Origin: Bacteroidia bacterium
GTDB taxonomy: Bacteria > Bacteroidota > Bacteroidia > B-17B0 > Aurantibacillaceae
Direction of reading: 5' to 3'
Assembly: GCA_022841465.1 (NCBI GenBank)
Contig: JALHRL010000008.1
Coordinates: 62,001 to 126,000, forward strand
Length of the DNA stretch: 64,000 bases
Part shown: positions 50,336 through 59,982 of the stretch, piece by piece
Position numbering within the stretch: position 1 is the stretch's first letter
Layout of the letters: each line of letters starts with the position of its first letter
Program-made: the position numbers and the translations under genes
Notes under the pieces: generated by a model
Told to the model about the DNA's origin: nothing
The model's database searches: none
The model's input: the letters and a program-made list of their open reading frames with translations, nothing else

Positions 50336-52858
50336 TTAATTTTTAATTATTCGTTTTACTTCGTTGTTGTTTCTATTTCCAAGTTCAACCAAATACATTC
50401 CTGATTTAAATTCATTTATGTTTACAATTGCCTTAGCTTGATTTGCCTGAACCCTTTTCATTAATTTACCATTGGTATCATAAATTTTTATTTCTCCAAT
50501 ATCTTCAGAAATATTGTTTTCAATTGTAAACTCATCGGTTACAATACTTGGGTAAAGTTTCATAGGTGTTGGTTTAAATAATTGCGACATTAATCCAACT
50601 GTTACCTGATTTACATCGTAGCTAAGTAATGATTTTCCGTAAGTGCCGGCATAAATGCGTTGGCTTGCAACATCGTATTCAATATCCCAAACCGAAACTA
50701 CCGGCATGTTTTGACCAACCCTAACCCAATTAGTTCCACCATTCATTGTAACATAAACACCAATATCTGTAGCAACAAACAACATGTTTTCATTTCCGGG
50801 TACAATGGCAATATCATTAACTCCTGCTTGAGGTAAATTACCGCTAATATCAACCCATGTTGAACCATTATTTATTGATTTATGTACATGTGGTGTATAC
50901 GAATTGTATTTATATCCTGTATGTGTAACATATACATTAGTTGTGTTGTTTGGCGATGCATGAACGGAAGTAACATATCTGTTAGGTAAAGTTCCGGTAA
51001 TATTTGTCCAGTTACCACCATCGTTAGTACTTACCCAAACATTTGCATCTGACGTTCCAACATAAATTAATTGGGCATTAATTTCTGAATTATCAATTGC
51101 AGAAATATTATGAAAACGCTCTTCAAAAATTAATCCGTCGGTTAAATCGTTACTAATTGCGGTCCAATTATCATTAGGGCCTGCATTATTTTTATAAACT
51201 CTATAGGTACCTGTGTATTGAATATTGGCATTTAAATTGTTTTTTACAATTGGCATGTCCCAATTTCTTCTATCGTTACCATCAATAGTACCATTGTTAT
51301 TTGTCCAGTTAACACCCCCATCAATTGTTGCCCACAAACCACCATTTTGTGTTTCTGCATAATAAGTGTTGGGGTCAGACGGATCAAACATTGGTTGAAA
51401 TCCATCGCCTCCAAAATCTCTAATCCAGTTATTTAATTGCGATGCATTACCGTAAATTGTGCCGTTATCTTGTGTGCCTCCCCAAAAATCAGCGGGATTG
51501 TGTGGGTTTTTTGCTACACGATAAAATTGAGTATTTGGAATTTCATCCACATCTGAATAATTAGTACCATCATCCGATGTTAAATAACAACCGCCATCTG
51601 TTCCTAAATAGTAAACGCCTTGCGCAATGGGGTTAATACAATGTATATCTGCATGCACAGCATATTGCCACCAAGGTGGTTGATTAATTGTCCAATTGGC
51701 ACCGCCATCATTTGATTTAAATAATTCTACCCCTGCAATATAAACCTCCATATCATTATTTGTTGCACAGGCAATTTCACCAAAATACCAACCAAAACCA
51801 CCATAATTTCCGGAGATTCCATTGTTGCCCATGTTTATAAAATTAGCACCGCCATCATTGGTTACATAAACACCTCCCATACCATACAAACTATCGCTTA
51901 CTGCAACGTAAAGTTTATTTGGGTTTTGATTACTCATGCAAATTCCATATTTATTTACTTTATAATTTGGTAATCCGTTTAATAATATATTCCAATTTGA
52001 TCCGGCATCTGTTGTTTTATAAACACGCGCATCATTTGAAACACGAATGTTTACTGTAGCGTTTCTAATACAAGTATAAGAGGTAGCATACACTTCGGTA
52101 TTAGTAATTGGGTTCATAACCATATCGCTTACACCGGTTTGGTTATTGATAAATAAAACCTGACTCCAAGTTGATCCACCATTTGTACTTTTATAAATGC
52201 CTCGGTTATTATCGGCAACAATTGGGTTACCTAAAGCAGCCACGTATACTTCTTGGGAGTTGTTTGGACTAACAATTATTTTACTTATAATTTTAGTATT
52301 TGTTAAGCCAATATTTGCCCAGGTGGTACCACCATCTGTACTTTTATAAACACCATCGCCAACAAAAACGGTAAACGGCACATCGGGATCGCCGGTGCCT
52401 GCGTAAATAGTGTTTGGATTGTTAGGATCTATAGCAATATGCCCAATGTAAAGAAAAGGTTTATCGTCAAATACCGCAGTCCACGTGCTACCTCCATTAG
52501 TAGTTTTGTAAATTCCTGAACCGGGAGTTCCAATAAAAATCACGTTAGAATTAGTTGGACTAACAGCCATACAGGTAATACGTCCGCCAATATTCGTTGG
52601 GCCTTCTAATTGCCAATTACCAAATGTAAGTGCTGATGCATTTTTATTTTGTGCAGTAGCTGCGTAAAGCGCCTCTTCAAAAGCTTTTACATCCATTTGT
52701 TTATCGGGATAAGAGCGAACCTGACTAAAATAATCATACGGTTTTGCGGGATTACCTTCCTTTTTTTCGGAATTAAACCAGTTAAATTTTAAAGCGCTAA
52801 AAGCGAGTATTGCTGCAATTGGCAATACAATTGATAATGGAATAAATAATTTTCTCAT
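50336..52858 (-). CDS. VPS10/sortilin-like (BNR repeat) beta-propeller exoprotein with T9SS type A C-terminal domain
   Basis: Repeated GIYKTTNGGSTWTAVFDDKP-type BNR motifs; C-term LYPSIVTDEFTIENN...SGMYLVELGNRNNNEVKRIIKN. Confidence 0.9.
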   Translation of the reverse strand: MRKLFIPLSIVLPIAAILAFSALKFNWFNSEKKEGNPAKPYDYFSQVRSYPDKQMDVKAFEEALYAATAQNKNASALTFGNWQLEGPTNIGGRITCMAVSPTNSNVIFIGTPGSGIYKTTNGGSTWTAVFDDKPFLYIGHIAIDPNNPNTIYAGTGDPDVPFTVFVGDGVYKSTDGGTTWANIGLTNTKIISKIIVSPNNSQEVYVAALGNPIVADNNRGIYKSTNGGSTWSQVLFINNQTGVSDMVMNPITNTEVYATSYTCIRNATVNIRVSNDARVYKTTDAGSNWNILLNGLPNYKVNKYGICMSNQNPNKLYVAVSDSLYGMGGVYVTNDGGANFINMGNNGISGNYGGFGWYFGEIACATNNDMEVYIAGVELFKSNDGGANWTINQPPWWQYAVHADIHCINPIAQGVYYLGTDGGCYLTSDDGTNYSDVDEIPNTQFYRVAKNPHNPADFWGGTQDNGTIYGNASQLNNWIRDFGGDGFQPMFDPSDPNTYYAETQNGGLWATIDGGVNWTNNNGTIDGNDRRNWDMPIVKNNLNANIQYTGTYRVYKNNAGPNDNWTAISNDLTDGLIFEERFHNISAIDNSEINAQLIYVGTSDANVWVSTNDGGNWTNITGTLPNRYVTSVHASPNNTTNVYVTHTGYKYNSYTPHVHKSINNGSTWVDISGNLPQAGVNDIAIVPGNENMLFVATDIGVYVTMNGGTNWVRVGQNMPVVSVWDIEYDVASQRIYAGTYGKSLLSYDVNQVTVGLMSQLFKPTPMKLYPSIVTDEFTIENNISEDIGEIKIYDTNGKLMKRVQANQAKAIVNINEFKSGMYLVELGNRNNNEVKRIIKN

Positions 52859-52939
52859 AAATAATTTATAATAATTAAATGTAATTTATTTTGCTTGCAT
52901 TCACAAATAAATAATTCTCACTTTTTAAAAACAAATCAA

Positions 52940-52972
52940 AAAAAAACCACCGATAAATCGGTGGTTTTTTAT
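52940..52972. terminator. Rho-independent terminator after rplS
   Basis: aaaaaaccaccgataaatcggtggtttttt. Confidence 0.9.
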
Positions 52973-52989
52973 TATATATAAAATAAATT

Positions 52990-53352
52990 TTATTTTCCTG
53001 AAATTGCAAGTTTCTCGCGAATACGTGCAGATTTACCTGTTCTTTCGCGTAAGTAAAATAATTTAGCGCGACGAACCACACCCACTTTATTTACTTCAAT
53101 TTTATCAATAAATGGAGATGATAAAGGGAAGATTCTTTCTACACCAATTCCATTACTCATTTTACGAACGGTAAAAGTTGCAGTAGCTCTTTCGTTTTTG
53201 CGTTGAATAACAACACCGCTGTATTGCTGAATACGTTCTTTATCACCCTCTTTAATTTTGTAAGATACTGTAACAGTATCACCGGCTTTAAAACTTGGGT
53301 GGTTGTTTGCCGGAACCAATTGTTGTTTTACGTAGTCTAAAATTAAACTCAT
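52990..53352 (-). CDS. rplS: 50S ribosomal protein L19
   Basis: [78 protein letters not shown]. Confidence 0.96.
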   Translation of the reverse strand: MSLILDYVKQQLVPANNHPSFKAGDTVTVSYKIKEGDKERIQQYSGVVIQRKNERATATFTVRKMSNGIGVERIFPLSSPFIDKIEVNKVGVVRRAKLFYLRERTGKSARIREKLAISGK

Positions 53353-53593
53353 AATTTTTTGTTTTTTGTTAAGCCTGCCAGCATACTTTACTTTGTGTAA
53401 ACAGCGGCTGAAAAGCGGAGTGCAAATATAGATAAATATTGATATTTGACAAAAAAAGGGTGTTTTTTTAACTAAAAATCGCCAAATTTGCCCCTTAAAC
53501 TCTGGCGTTTGGCCCCGCTGTTGCGGGGTAGTACAAAAACCTCCTTTTTAAGGCTTAAACCTTAAAGAGCACATACTAAGCTTGCCGAAGTAT

Positions 53594-53677
53594 GCTCAGG
53601 TGGTGGAATGGTATACACGTACGCTTGAGGTGCGTATGCCGCAAGGCGTGGGAGTTCGAATCTCCTCCTGAGTACCA
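53594..53677 (+). tRNA. tRNA-Leu (anticodon GAG), CCA encoded
   Basis: 7-bp acceptor GCTCAGG/CCTGAGT, anticodon stem TACGC/GCGTA with loop TTGAGGT, long variable arm TGCCGCAAGGCG, T-loop TTCGAAT, 3' A+CCA. Confidence 0.93.
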
Positions 53678-53686
53678 TAAAGCAGA

Positions 53687-53721
53687 AAAGCGGCTTCTCA
53701 TTTATTTGGGTGCCGCTTTTC
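53687..53721 (+). terminator. Terminator-like hairpin after tRNA-Leu
   Basis: aaaagcggc ... gccgctttt. Confidence 0.75.
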
Positions 53722-53794
53722 GCTTCATGGTACTGAAGGGATGAAGTCCTTTCGGTTAATTTCGGAAGGACTTTTTCGCTTCATGGTACAGAAG
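53717..53794. repeat. Direct repeat pair ttttcgcttcatggtac[t/a]gaag (53717-53738 and 53773-53794)
   Basis: 22-nt copies with one mismatch, each following a hairpin. Confidence 0.9.
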
Positions 53795-54022
53795 TGAAAT
53801 GAGCGCGCTTTCTGATTAAGTTATGCGAAAGCTTATTGAATCGCTTCGTATAATTAACTAACTTAAGAATATAAAGAATGCCCAAATTTATGTTTTTGGT
53901 ATGCGAGCAGGGATAAGAGACAATGCTATTAACGCATTATATAAATAAATTATGTAGAAAACCACGCTAATTGATTGGCGTGAGAGCGCAGAATGCACAA
54001 ACAAATTTTATTGGTTAATAAA

Positions 54023-54052
54023 AAAGCCTCCTTTTTCAAGGAGGCTTTTAAG
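54023..54052 (-). terminator. Rho-independent terminator
   Basis: aaaaagcctcctttttcaaggaggctttt downstream of the ice-binding-like gene. Confidence 0.82.
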
Positions 54053-54067
54053 AAAAACAATTTTTTA

Positions 54068-55693
54068 TTACTCAGAAATTAATCTGCCTGAACTAAGGGT
54101 TTTACCTTCATTCATTACTTTATAAAAATAAAATCCCGCCGTTAAATTTGACGTTTCTATGGTATTTAATTTATTGGTAAGCAATTTTGTCATTATTAAT
54201 TCTCCAACTACATTGTAAATATTCAGTTCAGTATTATTTAAATTAGATACATCCTTTAAATCAATATTTAGTGTTGCGCAAAAAGGATTGGGATAAATTA
54301 AAACCGATTTATTTAAATTATTTGAATTAATAGCGTAAACACCAGTTGTTGTAGCAGTTGCTGTGCAACTTGACGGTATAGTTGCCATAATTGAATTTGT
54401 AGTTACCGCTCCATTTATTGTAAGGGCTCTACCATCTATTATAACACCCGGCATTATATCAATTCCATTATTAGATATTATTGTTCCAATAAATTTTGAA
54501 TTATTGTTAATAATTACATTACCTTTTACTAACCAATATACATTTTTTGATAAGGCACCGTTAAGTAAAACTACTTTTGCATTTGTATTTACTGTAAGTG
54601 AATTATTCACTGATATTACAAATATGGCATTTGCATTATTTTGTGCATTTAAGAATAATGTATCTATAACTATTGTGGCTGTATTTAAAGTATAAGTGTG
54701 AGGTGTAAGAACAAGTTTGTTACCCAACTGAGCCGGAAACAATAATTCTATATCTGATGGTAAAGCATTTAGATAATTATAGGCTATAAATAAATCATTG
54801 GCACAAGTTCCTGTTGAAGCATCAGGCATAGCATGAATATTACCAATAACATTAGACGCCGTAAAACCACTTGTTAAACCAACGTTTGTACCAACATCGC
54901 CGGTTACTGTAGTTAAGGCTGTATTTGTTACCGCACCATTTGACGAAAACAAAGCGTAGCATGATGCTGTAGCTATACTAGGAGAAGTTGGCCCTGTAAG
55001 CGCAGGTGTTGAACAACCTAATGGTAAATAAACCAATGAGCCATCTATTGCAACTGCACCAAACGTAGAAAATAATCTTCCCTCTAACTCACAACCAGCA
55101 GCCATAGAAGCTGCTGCATTATTAGCAATTAATGTACCTTTCATTTTTGTTCCTGCTGCTAAGCCAATGGCACCTTCCACTTTCCAAAAAACATTACAGG
55201 CTAATGCGCCATTCATTAAATGAACCTCAGTTGCTGCAGCTGAAGTAAATGCACCTCCAATTTTAAAAATAAAAACAGCATTAGGATTACCCTGCGCATC
55301 TAACGAAAGTGTTCCAGCTGCAGAACCTGCAGCAGCAATTGAATAAACGCCTGCCGTAAGAACCTCGGCATTTCCAAGAACAGCGGCATGACCTGCAGTA
55401 GCAATGCTTACATTTAATTGGTTATAAGCAATTAATAAATCTGCTGCACATAAAGTAGTAGCTGCATTGGCAGAATTTACAACACCATCTATATTACCAA
55501 ATCCTGTTATTGCACCAACATTTGTACCTAAATTTCCAGTAACATGAGATATTCCGGTGTTTCCAACTGCACCAGAGGATGTAAATAAAACATATTTTGC
55601 TGAAGTTCCCAACATGGGTGCTTGTCCGAAAATGGTTTCCGGGAATGATAATATACCGGCACTTGCCAGTATAAATAGTAATTTTCTTTTCAT
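54068..55693 (-). CDS. Tandem DUF3494 (ice-binding-like) protein with T9SS type A C-terminal domain
   Basis: Repeat 1 LGTSAKYVLFTSSGAVGNTGISHVTGNLGTNVGAITGFG; repeat 2 IATASCYALFSSNGAVTNTALTTVTGDVGTNVGLTSGFT; C-term IYPNPFCATLNIDL. Confidence 0.88.
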   Translation of the reverse strand: MKRKLLFILASAGILSFPETIFGQAPMLGTSAKYVLFTSSGAVGNTGISHVTGNLGTNVGAITGFGNIDGVVNSANAATTLCAADLLIAYNQLNVSIATAGHAAVLGNAEVLTAGVYSIAAAGSAAGTLSLDAQGNPNAVFIFKIGGAFTSAAATEVHLMNGALACNVFWKVEGAIGLAAGTKMKGTLIANNAAASMAAGCELEGRLFSTFGAVAIDGSLVYLPLGCSTPALTGPTSPSIATASCYALFSSNGAVTNTALTTVTGDVGTNVGLTSGFTASNVIGNIHAMPDASTGTCANDLFIAYNYLNALPSDIELLFPAQLGNKLVLTPHTYTLNTATIVIDTLFLNAQNNANAIFVISVNNSLTVNTNAKVVLLNGALSKNVYWLVKGNVIINNNSKFIGTIISNNGIDIMPGVIIDGRALTINGAVTTNSIMATIPSSCTATATTTGVYAINSNNLNKSVLIYPNPFCATLNIDLKDVSNLNNTELNIYNVVGELIMTKLLTNKLNTIETSNLTAGFYFYKVMNEGKTLSSGRLISE

Positions 55694-55904
55694 GTTATTT
55701 GATTTTAATGTGAGTTATATTTCACCCAACAAAGTTGACTTCAATAAATGAAGAAACATTACAGAACATTGTTCAAACGTTACATGTTTCACGTAATTTT
55801 TTCTAACTAAATATAACTGAAAGAAAATACAATACAAGTTTGCATTTAAAAGTAGAATTTACCATTCATAAAATTCATTTACAATTATAGTTACTATAAA
55901 AACA

Positions 55905-55940
55905 AAAAAAGTGCAGCCATTACAACTGCACTTTTCTTTA
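55905..55940 (-). terminator. Rho-independent terminator
   Basis: aaaaagtgcagccattacaactgcactttt. Confidence 0.8.
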
Positions 55941-55960
55941 TTAAATATAGAATAATGTTT

Positions 55961-56425
55961 CTATTTTTCTTTCTCTGCTTCTTTTAACTCCTCTTTCTTT
56001 TTTTCTTCTGCCTCTTCCTGTTTTTTTAGTTCGGCTTTACTTATTTCTTTCTCTTTTTTAGCCACTTTTTTATCCGCTTCTTTTTTGGCTTCCGCTTTCT
56101 TTTCCACTTTTCTTTCTGCCTTCCTTAATTCTTCTGCCTTTTCTGCCGTTTTATCCTCAGCTTTACTTAGTTCTGCAGCTTTTTTATCTGCTTTATCTTG
56201 CGCTTTTAATACCTCATTTGATTTATCATCAGCTGTTTCTTGTGTTTTTTTTAACTCCTTCGTTCTTTTTTCTGATTTTTCAAGTTCCTTTTCATTCTCC
56301 TTAAGTTCTTTTTGTTGTTTCTCAATTTCCTTTTTTAACGAATCGTTTTTTTCTTGTCCAAATACTGAACTACAACAAACTAATCCGCCAATAAACAAGG
56401 AAAATAATACCTTTTTTGTTTTCAT
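55961..56425 (-). CDS. Secreted Lys/Glu-rich coiled-coil protein
   Basis: Signal peptide with CCSSVFG, then highly charged helical repeats. Confidence 0.65.
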   Translation of the reverse strand: MKTKKVLFSLFIGGLVCCSSVFGQEKNDSLKKEIEKQQKELKENEKELEKSEKRTKELKKTQETADDKSNEVLKAQDKADKKAAELSKAEDKTAEKAEELRKAERKVEKKAEAKKEADKKVAKKEKEISKAELKKQEEAEEKKKEELKEAEKEK

Positions 56426-56595
56426 AAATTTATTTTTTTAGGTTACAGGTACGTCTCTGTTTCCATGTAAAAGTAAAGAGTATCGATTAAAAAAGTGTTA
56501 TACTAAAATTAGGATTGTTACATTATTCGCATGTTTTTCATTAATCATTTTATGTTTAGAAAAAAAAGAGCTGCACTATTTGTGAAGTTAAATTA

Positions 56596-56616
56596 ATATC
56601 GTATTATTGCGATGTA
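56596..56616 (+). promoter_or_regulatory. Candidate ArsR operator
   Basis: Dyad atcg-tattattg-cgat (56598-56613) just upstream of the arsR ATG at 56628. Confidence 0.45.
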
Positions 56617-56627
56617 TAAATATTAAC

Positions 56628-56960
56628 ATGGGTACAACAAAAACCGAAGAATTTACTGTAAAAGATAATAAAGTTGCAAAGTATGCAAAAGCTTTGGGGC
56701 ATCCTGCTCGAATCGCAATTTTACGATTATTGGTAAAAAAAGAAGCCTGCGTGTGTGGCGACATTGTAGATGAATTGCCTTTATCACAAAGTACTGTTTC
56801 GCAACATTTAAAAGAATTAAAAGATGTTGGCTTAATTAAAGGTGATATAGAAGGGAAATCTGTTTGTTATTGCATTGATGAAATGGCATGGCAAGAAGCG
56901 AAAGAATATTTAGGAATTTTATTTGAATCATATACTTTAAAAAAGAATTGTTGTAAATAA
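56628..56960 (+). CDS. arsR: ArsR/SmtB-family metalloregulator
   Basis: ALGHPARIAILRLLVKKEACVCGDIVDELPLSQSTVSQHLKELKDVGLI; start set to internal ATG. Confidence 0.92.
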   Translation: MGTTKTEEFTVKDNKVAKYAKALGHPARIAILRLLVKKEACVCGDIVDELPLSQSTVSQHLKELKDVGLIKGDIEGKSVCYCIDEMAWQEAKEYLGILFESYTLKKNCCK

Positions 56961-56966
56961 TAAATT

Positions 56967-57578
56967 ATGTATACTGCTATTAAAACGTATGTGGAAGAAT
57001 TAACAAAAGAATTTAATTCAATCCCAAATAACCGAAAAGAAATTTTAGAAAGCATAACTAGTTATATTTCAAAAAAAATTAGCGATGGAAAACCAATTAA
57101 TTTGGTTTATATATGTACGCATAATTCCAGAAGAAGTCATTTTGGTCAAATTTGGGCGCACGTTGCCGCTTACTATTATGGCATCAAAAATGTAAACACT
57201 TATTCTGGTGGCACAGAAGCAACTGCATTTAATATAAATGCCATTAATGCACTAAAAAGAGTGGGCTTCACTATTAATCCAATAAACACGGAGAAAAACA
57301 CTACCTACCATGTGTTTCATGATGAAAATGAAACACCAAGTATTTGCTTTTCTAAAACCTACGATGATGCTAAAAACCCTCAAAAGGAATTTGCAGCTAT
57401 AATGACTTGCAGTGATGCCGAAGAAAATTGTCCGTTTATTCCGGGAGTTGAATTGCGAATAGGAACTACTTATGATGACCCAAAAGCATTTGATAACACA
57501 CCCGAACAAGACAAAATGTACGATGAACGTTGCAAACAAATAGCATTAGAAACACTGTATGTTTTTTCTAAACTCTAA
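56967..57578 (+). CDS. Low-molecular-weight protein-tyrosine-phosphatase / ArsC-like arsenate reductase
   Basis: VYICTHNSRRSHFGQ P-loop-like motif, IMTCSDAEENCPFIPG, located after arsR. Confidence 0.82.
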   Translation: MYTAIKTYVEELTKEFNSIPNNRKEILESITSYISKKISDGKPINLVYICTHNSRRSHFGQIWAHVAAYYYGIKNVNTYSGGTEATAFNINAINALKRVGFTINPINTEKNTTYHVFHDENETPSICFSKTYDDAKNPQKEFAAIMTCSDAEENCPFIPGVELRIGTTYDDPKAFDNTPEQDKMYDERCKQIALETLYVFSKL

Positions 57579-57581
57579 TTT

Positions 57582-58307
57582 ATGAACTTAATTAAGCATT
57601 GCATTGTTTTTATTTTTATCTCGTTATTATTTATACCCAAAATAAATGCACAAAACTTTCATGTTGGTGGAGTGTTTCCAACAATTGACCATTCCGGAAC
57701 AATAAGTAACAAACTAGATTACAGTTTGTATTACTTTGCCGCTTTTCCTCTTTTTAATTTAAATAAACCTAACATAAAAAATAATTCACACTTTTTACTT
57801 TTTTATTCAGAACAAGCATTAAGTTATAATATTAGCTCTAAATTTTCCATAACAGCCAGTTATGTTTTTCAAAGAGAAAATGTTGTTTATAATAATTATG
57901 TAAATGAAAACAGGTTTTATGTTCAAACTAAATACAAACACTCTATAAAGAAGACAAATTTAGTACATCGTTTTCGTTTTGATGGCCGATTTATACACAA
58001 CCGATATACCAATGAAACTCCTTTTACGCATAGGCTTCGTTATTTAATTGGATTTGATACACCTATTAACGAAAAGCTTTACCTAACTGCCTATGAAGAA
58101 GCATTTTTTAATACCTTTAAAAATACAAATTCCATTTATGGTGAAAACTGGGCTTATGTGGCACTTGGAAAAAAACTAAACCCTAATAACAAAATAGAAG
58201 CGGGTGCTTTATATATTACTTGGAATACAGGAATAAAAAGTTGGTTTAACCAATACTACTTTCAACTAACTTGGTTAAGTTACATTGACTTTAGAAAAAA
58301 TAATTGA
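57582..58307 (+). CDS. DUF2490-like outer-membrane beta-barrel protein
   Basis: Signal peptide ending NAQ; RFRFDGRFIHNRYTNETPFTHRLRYLIGFDTPI; 3 nt after the ArsC-like stop. Confidence 0.78.
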   Translation: MNLIKHCIVFIFISLLFIPKINAQNFHVGGVFPTIDHSGTISNKLDYSLYYFAAFPLFNLNKPNIKNNSHFLLFYSEQALSYNISSKFSITASYVFQRENVVYNNYVNENRFYVQTKYKHSIKKTNLVHRFRFDGRFIHNRYTNETPFTHRLRYLIGFDTPINEKLYLTAYEEAFFNTFKNTNSIYGENWAYVALGKKLNPNNKIEAGALYITWNTGIKSWFNQYYFQLTWLSYIDFRKNN

Positions 58308-58310
58308 AAA

Positions 58311-58955
58311 ATGAGGAAATATTTAGCTGAAATAATTGGAACATTTGCACTTATATTTTGCGGAACAGGTGCTATGATAATAAATCAGGAAACTGGTGGA
58401 GCTATTAGCCATGCAGGTGTTGCCGCAACATGGGGTTTAATTGTTGCCGCTATGATTTATACCGTTGGAGATATTTCAGGGGCACATTTAAACCCTGCAG
58501 TTACCATTTCATTTTGGATTGCAAATACTTTTCCTGCCAAAGAAATTATACCATATATCACAAGTCAAGCTATTGGAGCATTTTCAGCAAGCATTACTTT
58601 AAAATTTCTATTTCCCGATAACGAAACACTAGGCGCATCATTACCTGCTGGTTCAGATATGCAATCGTTTGTTTTAGAAATAATTCTTACTTTTCTTTTA
58701 ATGTTTACCATTATTCATGTGGCAAAAGGAAGTAAGGAACAGGGTATGTTTGCAGGTATTGCTATAGGCTCAGTTGTGTTATTAGAAGCAATGTTTGCAG
58801 GCCCAATTTGTGGCGCTTCTATGAATCCAATACGCTCAATAAGTCCTGCAATTGTATCCGGACATGTTGAACATTTATGGGTATACATTTCAGCACCTAT
58901 AATAGGAGCCGCAACTGCTGTATTAGCCTGGAAAGTACTAAAACCTAAAGTTTAA
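58311..58955 (+). CDS. MIP/aquaporin family channel
   Basis: MRKYLAEIIGTFALIFCGTGAM; GDISGAHLNPAVTISFW; GASMNPIRSISPAIVSG (second motif NPI). Confidence 0.93.
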   Translation: MRKYLAEIIGTFALIFCGTGAMIINQETGGAISHAGVAATWGLIVAAMIYTVGDISGAHLNPAVTISFWIANTFPAKEIIPYITSQAIGAFSASITLKFLFPDNETLGASLPAGSDMQSFVLEIILTFLLMFTIIHVAKGSKEQGMFAGIAIGSVVLLEAMFAGPICGASMNPIRSISPAIVSGHVEHLWVYISAPIIGAATAVLAWKVLKPKV

Positions 58956-59078
58956 TATCCTCATTTTAATTTTAGTTAAATACATTTTGTATTAACCTTG
59001 AATATTAACATTTAAATTAAACTTTATTTGTTGTAACTTGTTTATTCAGTTAAATTTGAAGAACTAAAAATTAAAATT

Positions 59079-59927
59079 ATGATATTAAAAAAACTAAGCG
59101 CATTTATTTTTGCAGCTACTTTAATTACGCAAACAATTTCAGCACAACAATTAAAAGTTCCGGCTGCCAGTCCATTACAAACAGTTAAACAAGCTTTTGC
59201 TTTATCAGAAATTACTGTTGAATATTCAAGACCAAGCGCAAAAGGAAGAACCGTTTATGGCGATGTGGTTCCTTTTGATAAAGTATGGAGAACCGGCGCA
59301 AATGGTGCTACCAAAATTACATTTGGTGAAGATGTAAAAATTGAAGGTACCGATGTAAAAGCAGGAACTTACGCATTGTATTCTATTCCCGGAAAAGATA
59401 GCTGGACACTAATGCTTTATAAAGATTTGACTTTAGGTGGTAATGTTGCAGATTATAAAAAGGAAAATGAATTATTACGTTTTAATGTTAAGCCAAGTTC
59501 TTTAACAGAAAAAGTAGAAACGTTTGAAATAAATGTAGCAGATATTACTTCTAATTCTGCAAACATTGAATTAGTTTGGGAAAAAACCCGCGTTGCATTT
59601 AAAGTAGTGGCCGAAATAGATGCAAAAATAATGAAAGCCATTGAATCTACTGTAGTGAAAGATAATCGTCCGTATTTTCAAGCAGCATCTTATTATTATG
59701 AAAACGACAAAGATTTAAAACAAGCAGGAGAATGGATTGACAAGGCCATTGCCAATAACCCGAAAGCATATTGGGTTGTGTTATTAAAAGCAAAAATTCA
59801 GTTTAAAGCAAAAGATGCAAAAGGAGCAAGCGCTACCGCAGAACAAGCAAAAGCTTTGGCTTTAGCAGACCAAGATGATGCTTATGTAAAAATGGCTGAA
59901 AAAATTATTACTGATTGCAAAAAGTAA
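59079..59927 (+). CDS. DUF2911 domain protein with C-terminal TPR-like region
   Basis: SPLQTVKQAFALSEITVEYSRPSAKGRTVYGDVVPFDKVWRTGANGATKITF. Confidence 0.92.
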   Translation: MILKKLSAFIFAATLITQTISAQQLKVPAASPLQTVKQAFALSEITVEYSRPSAKGRTVYGDVVPFDKVWRTGANGATKITFGEDVKIEGTDVKAGTYALYSIPGKDSWTLMLYKDLTLGGNVADYKKENELLRFNVKPSSLTEKVETFEINVADITSNSANIELVWEKTRVAFKVVAEIDAKIMKAIESTVVKDNRPYFQAASYYYENDKDLKQAGEWIDKAIANNPKAYWVVLLKAKIQFKAKDAKGASATAEQAKALALADQDDAYVKMAEKIITDCKK

Positions 59928-59950
59928 AATCATTTAAATTTAATTACCAT

Positions 59951-59982
59951 AAAAAAATCCTGCCTTTGCGCAGGATTTTTTA
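59951..59982. terminator. Bidirectional Rho-independent terminator between convergent genes
   Basis: aaaaaaatcctgcctttgcgcaggattttttat. Confidence 0.9.

Noticed and set aside
52875-53081. 68-aa ORF overlapping rplS and its terminator
   Set aside because: Reads through the terminator hairpin (KKPPIYRWFFF) and overlaps rplS.
56085-56441. Ser/Phe-rich plus-strand ORF
   Set aside because: Antisense of the Lys/Glu repeat gene; artefact of repetitive codons.
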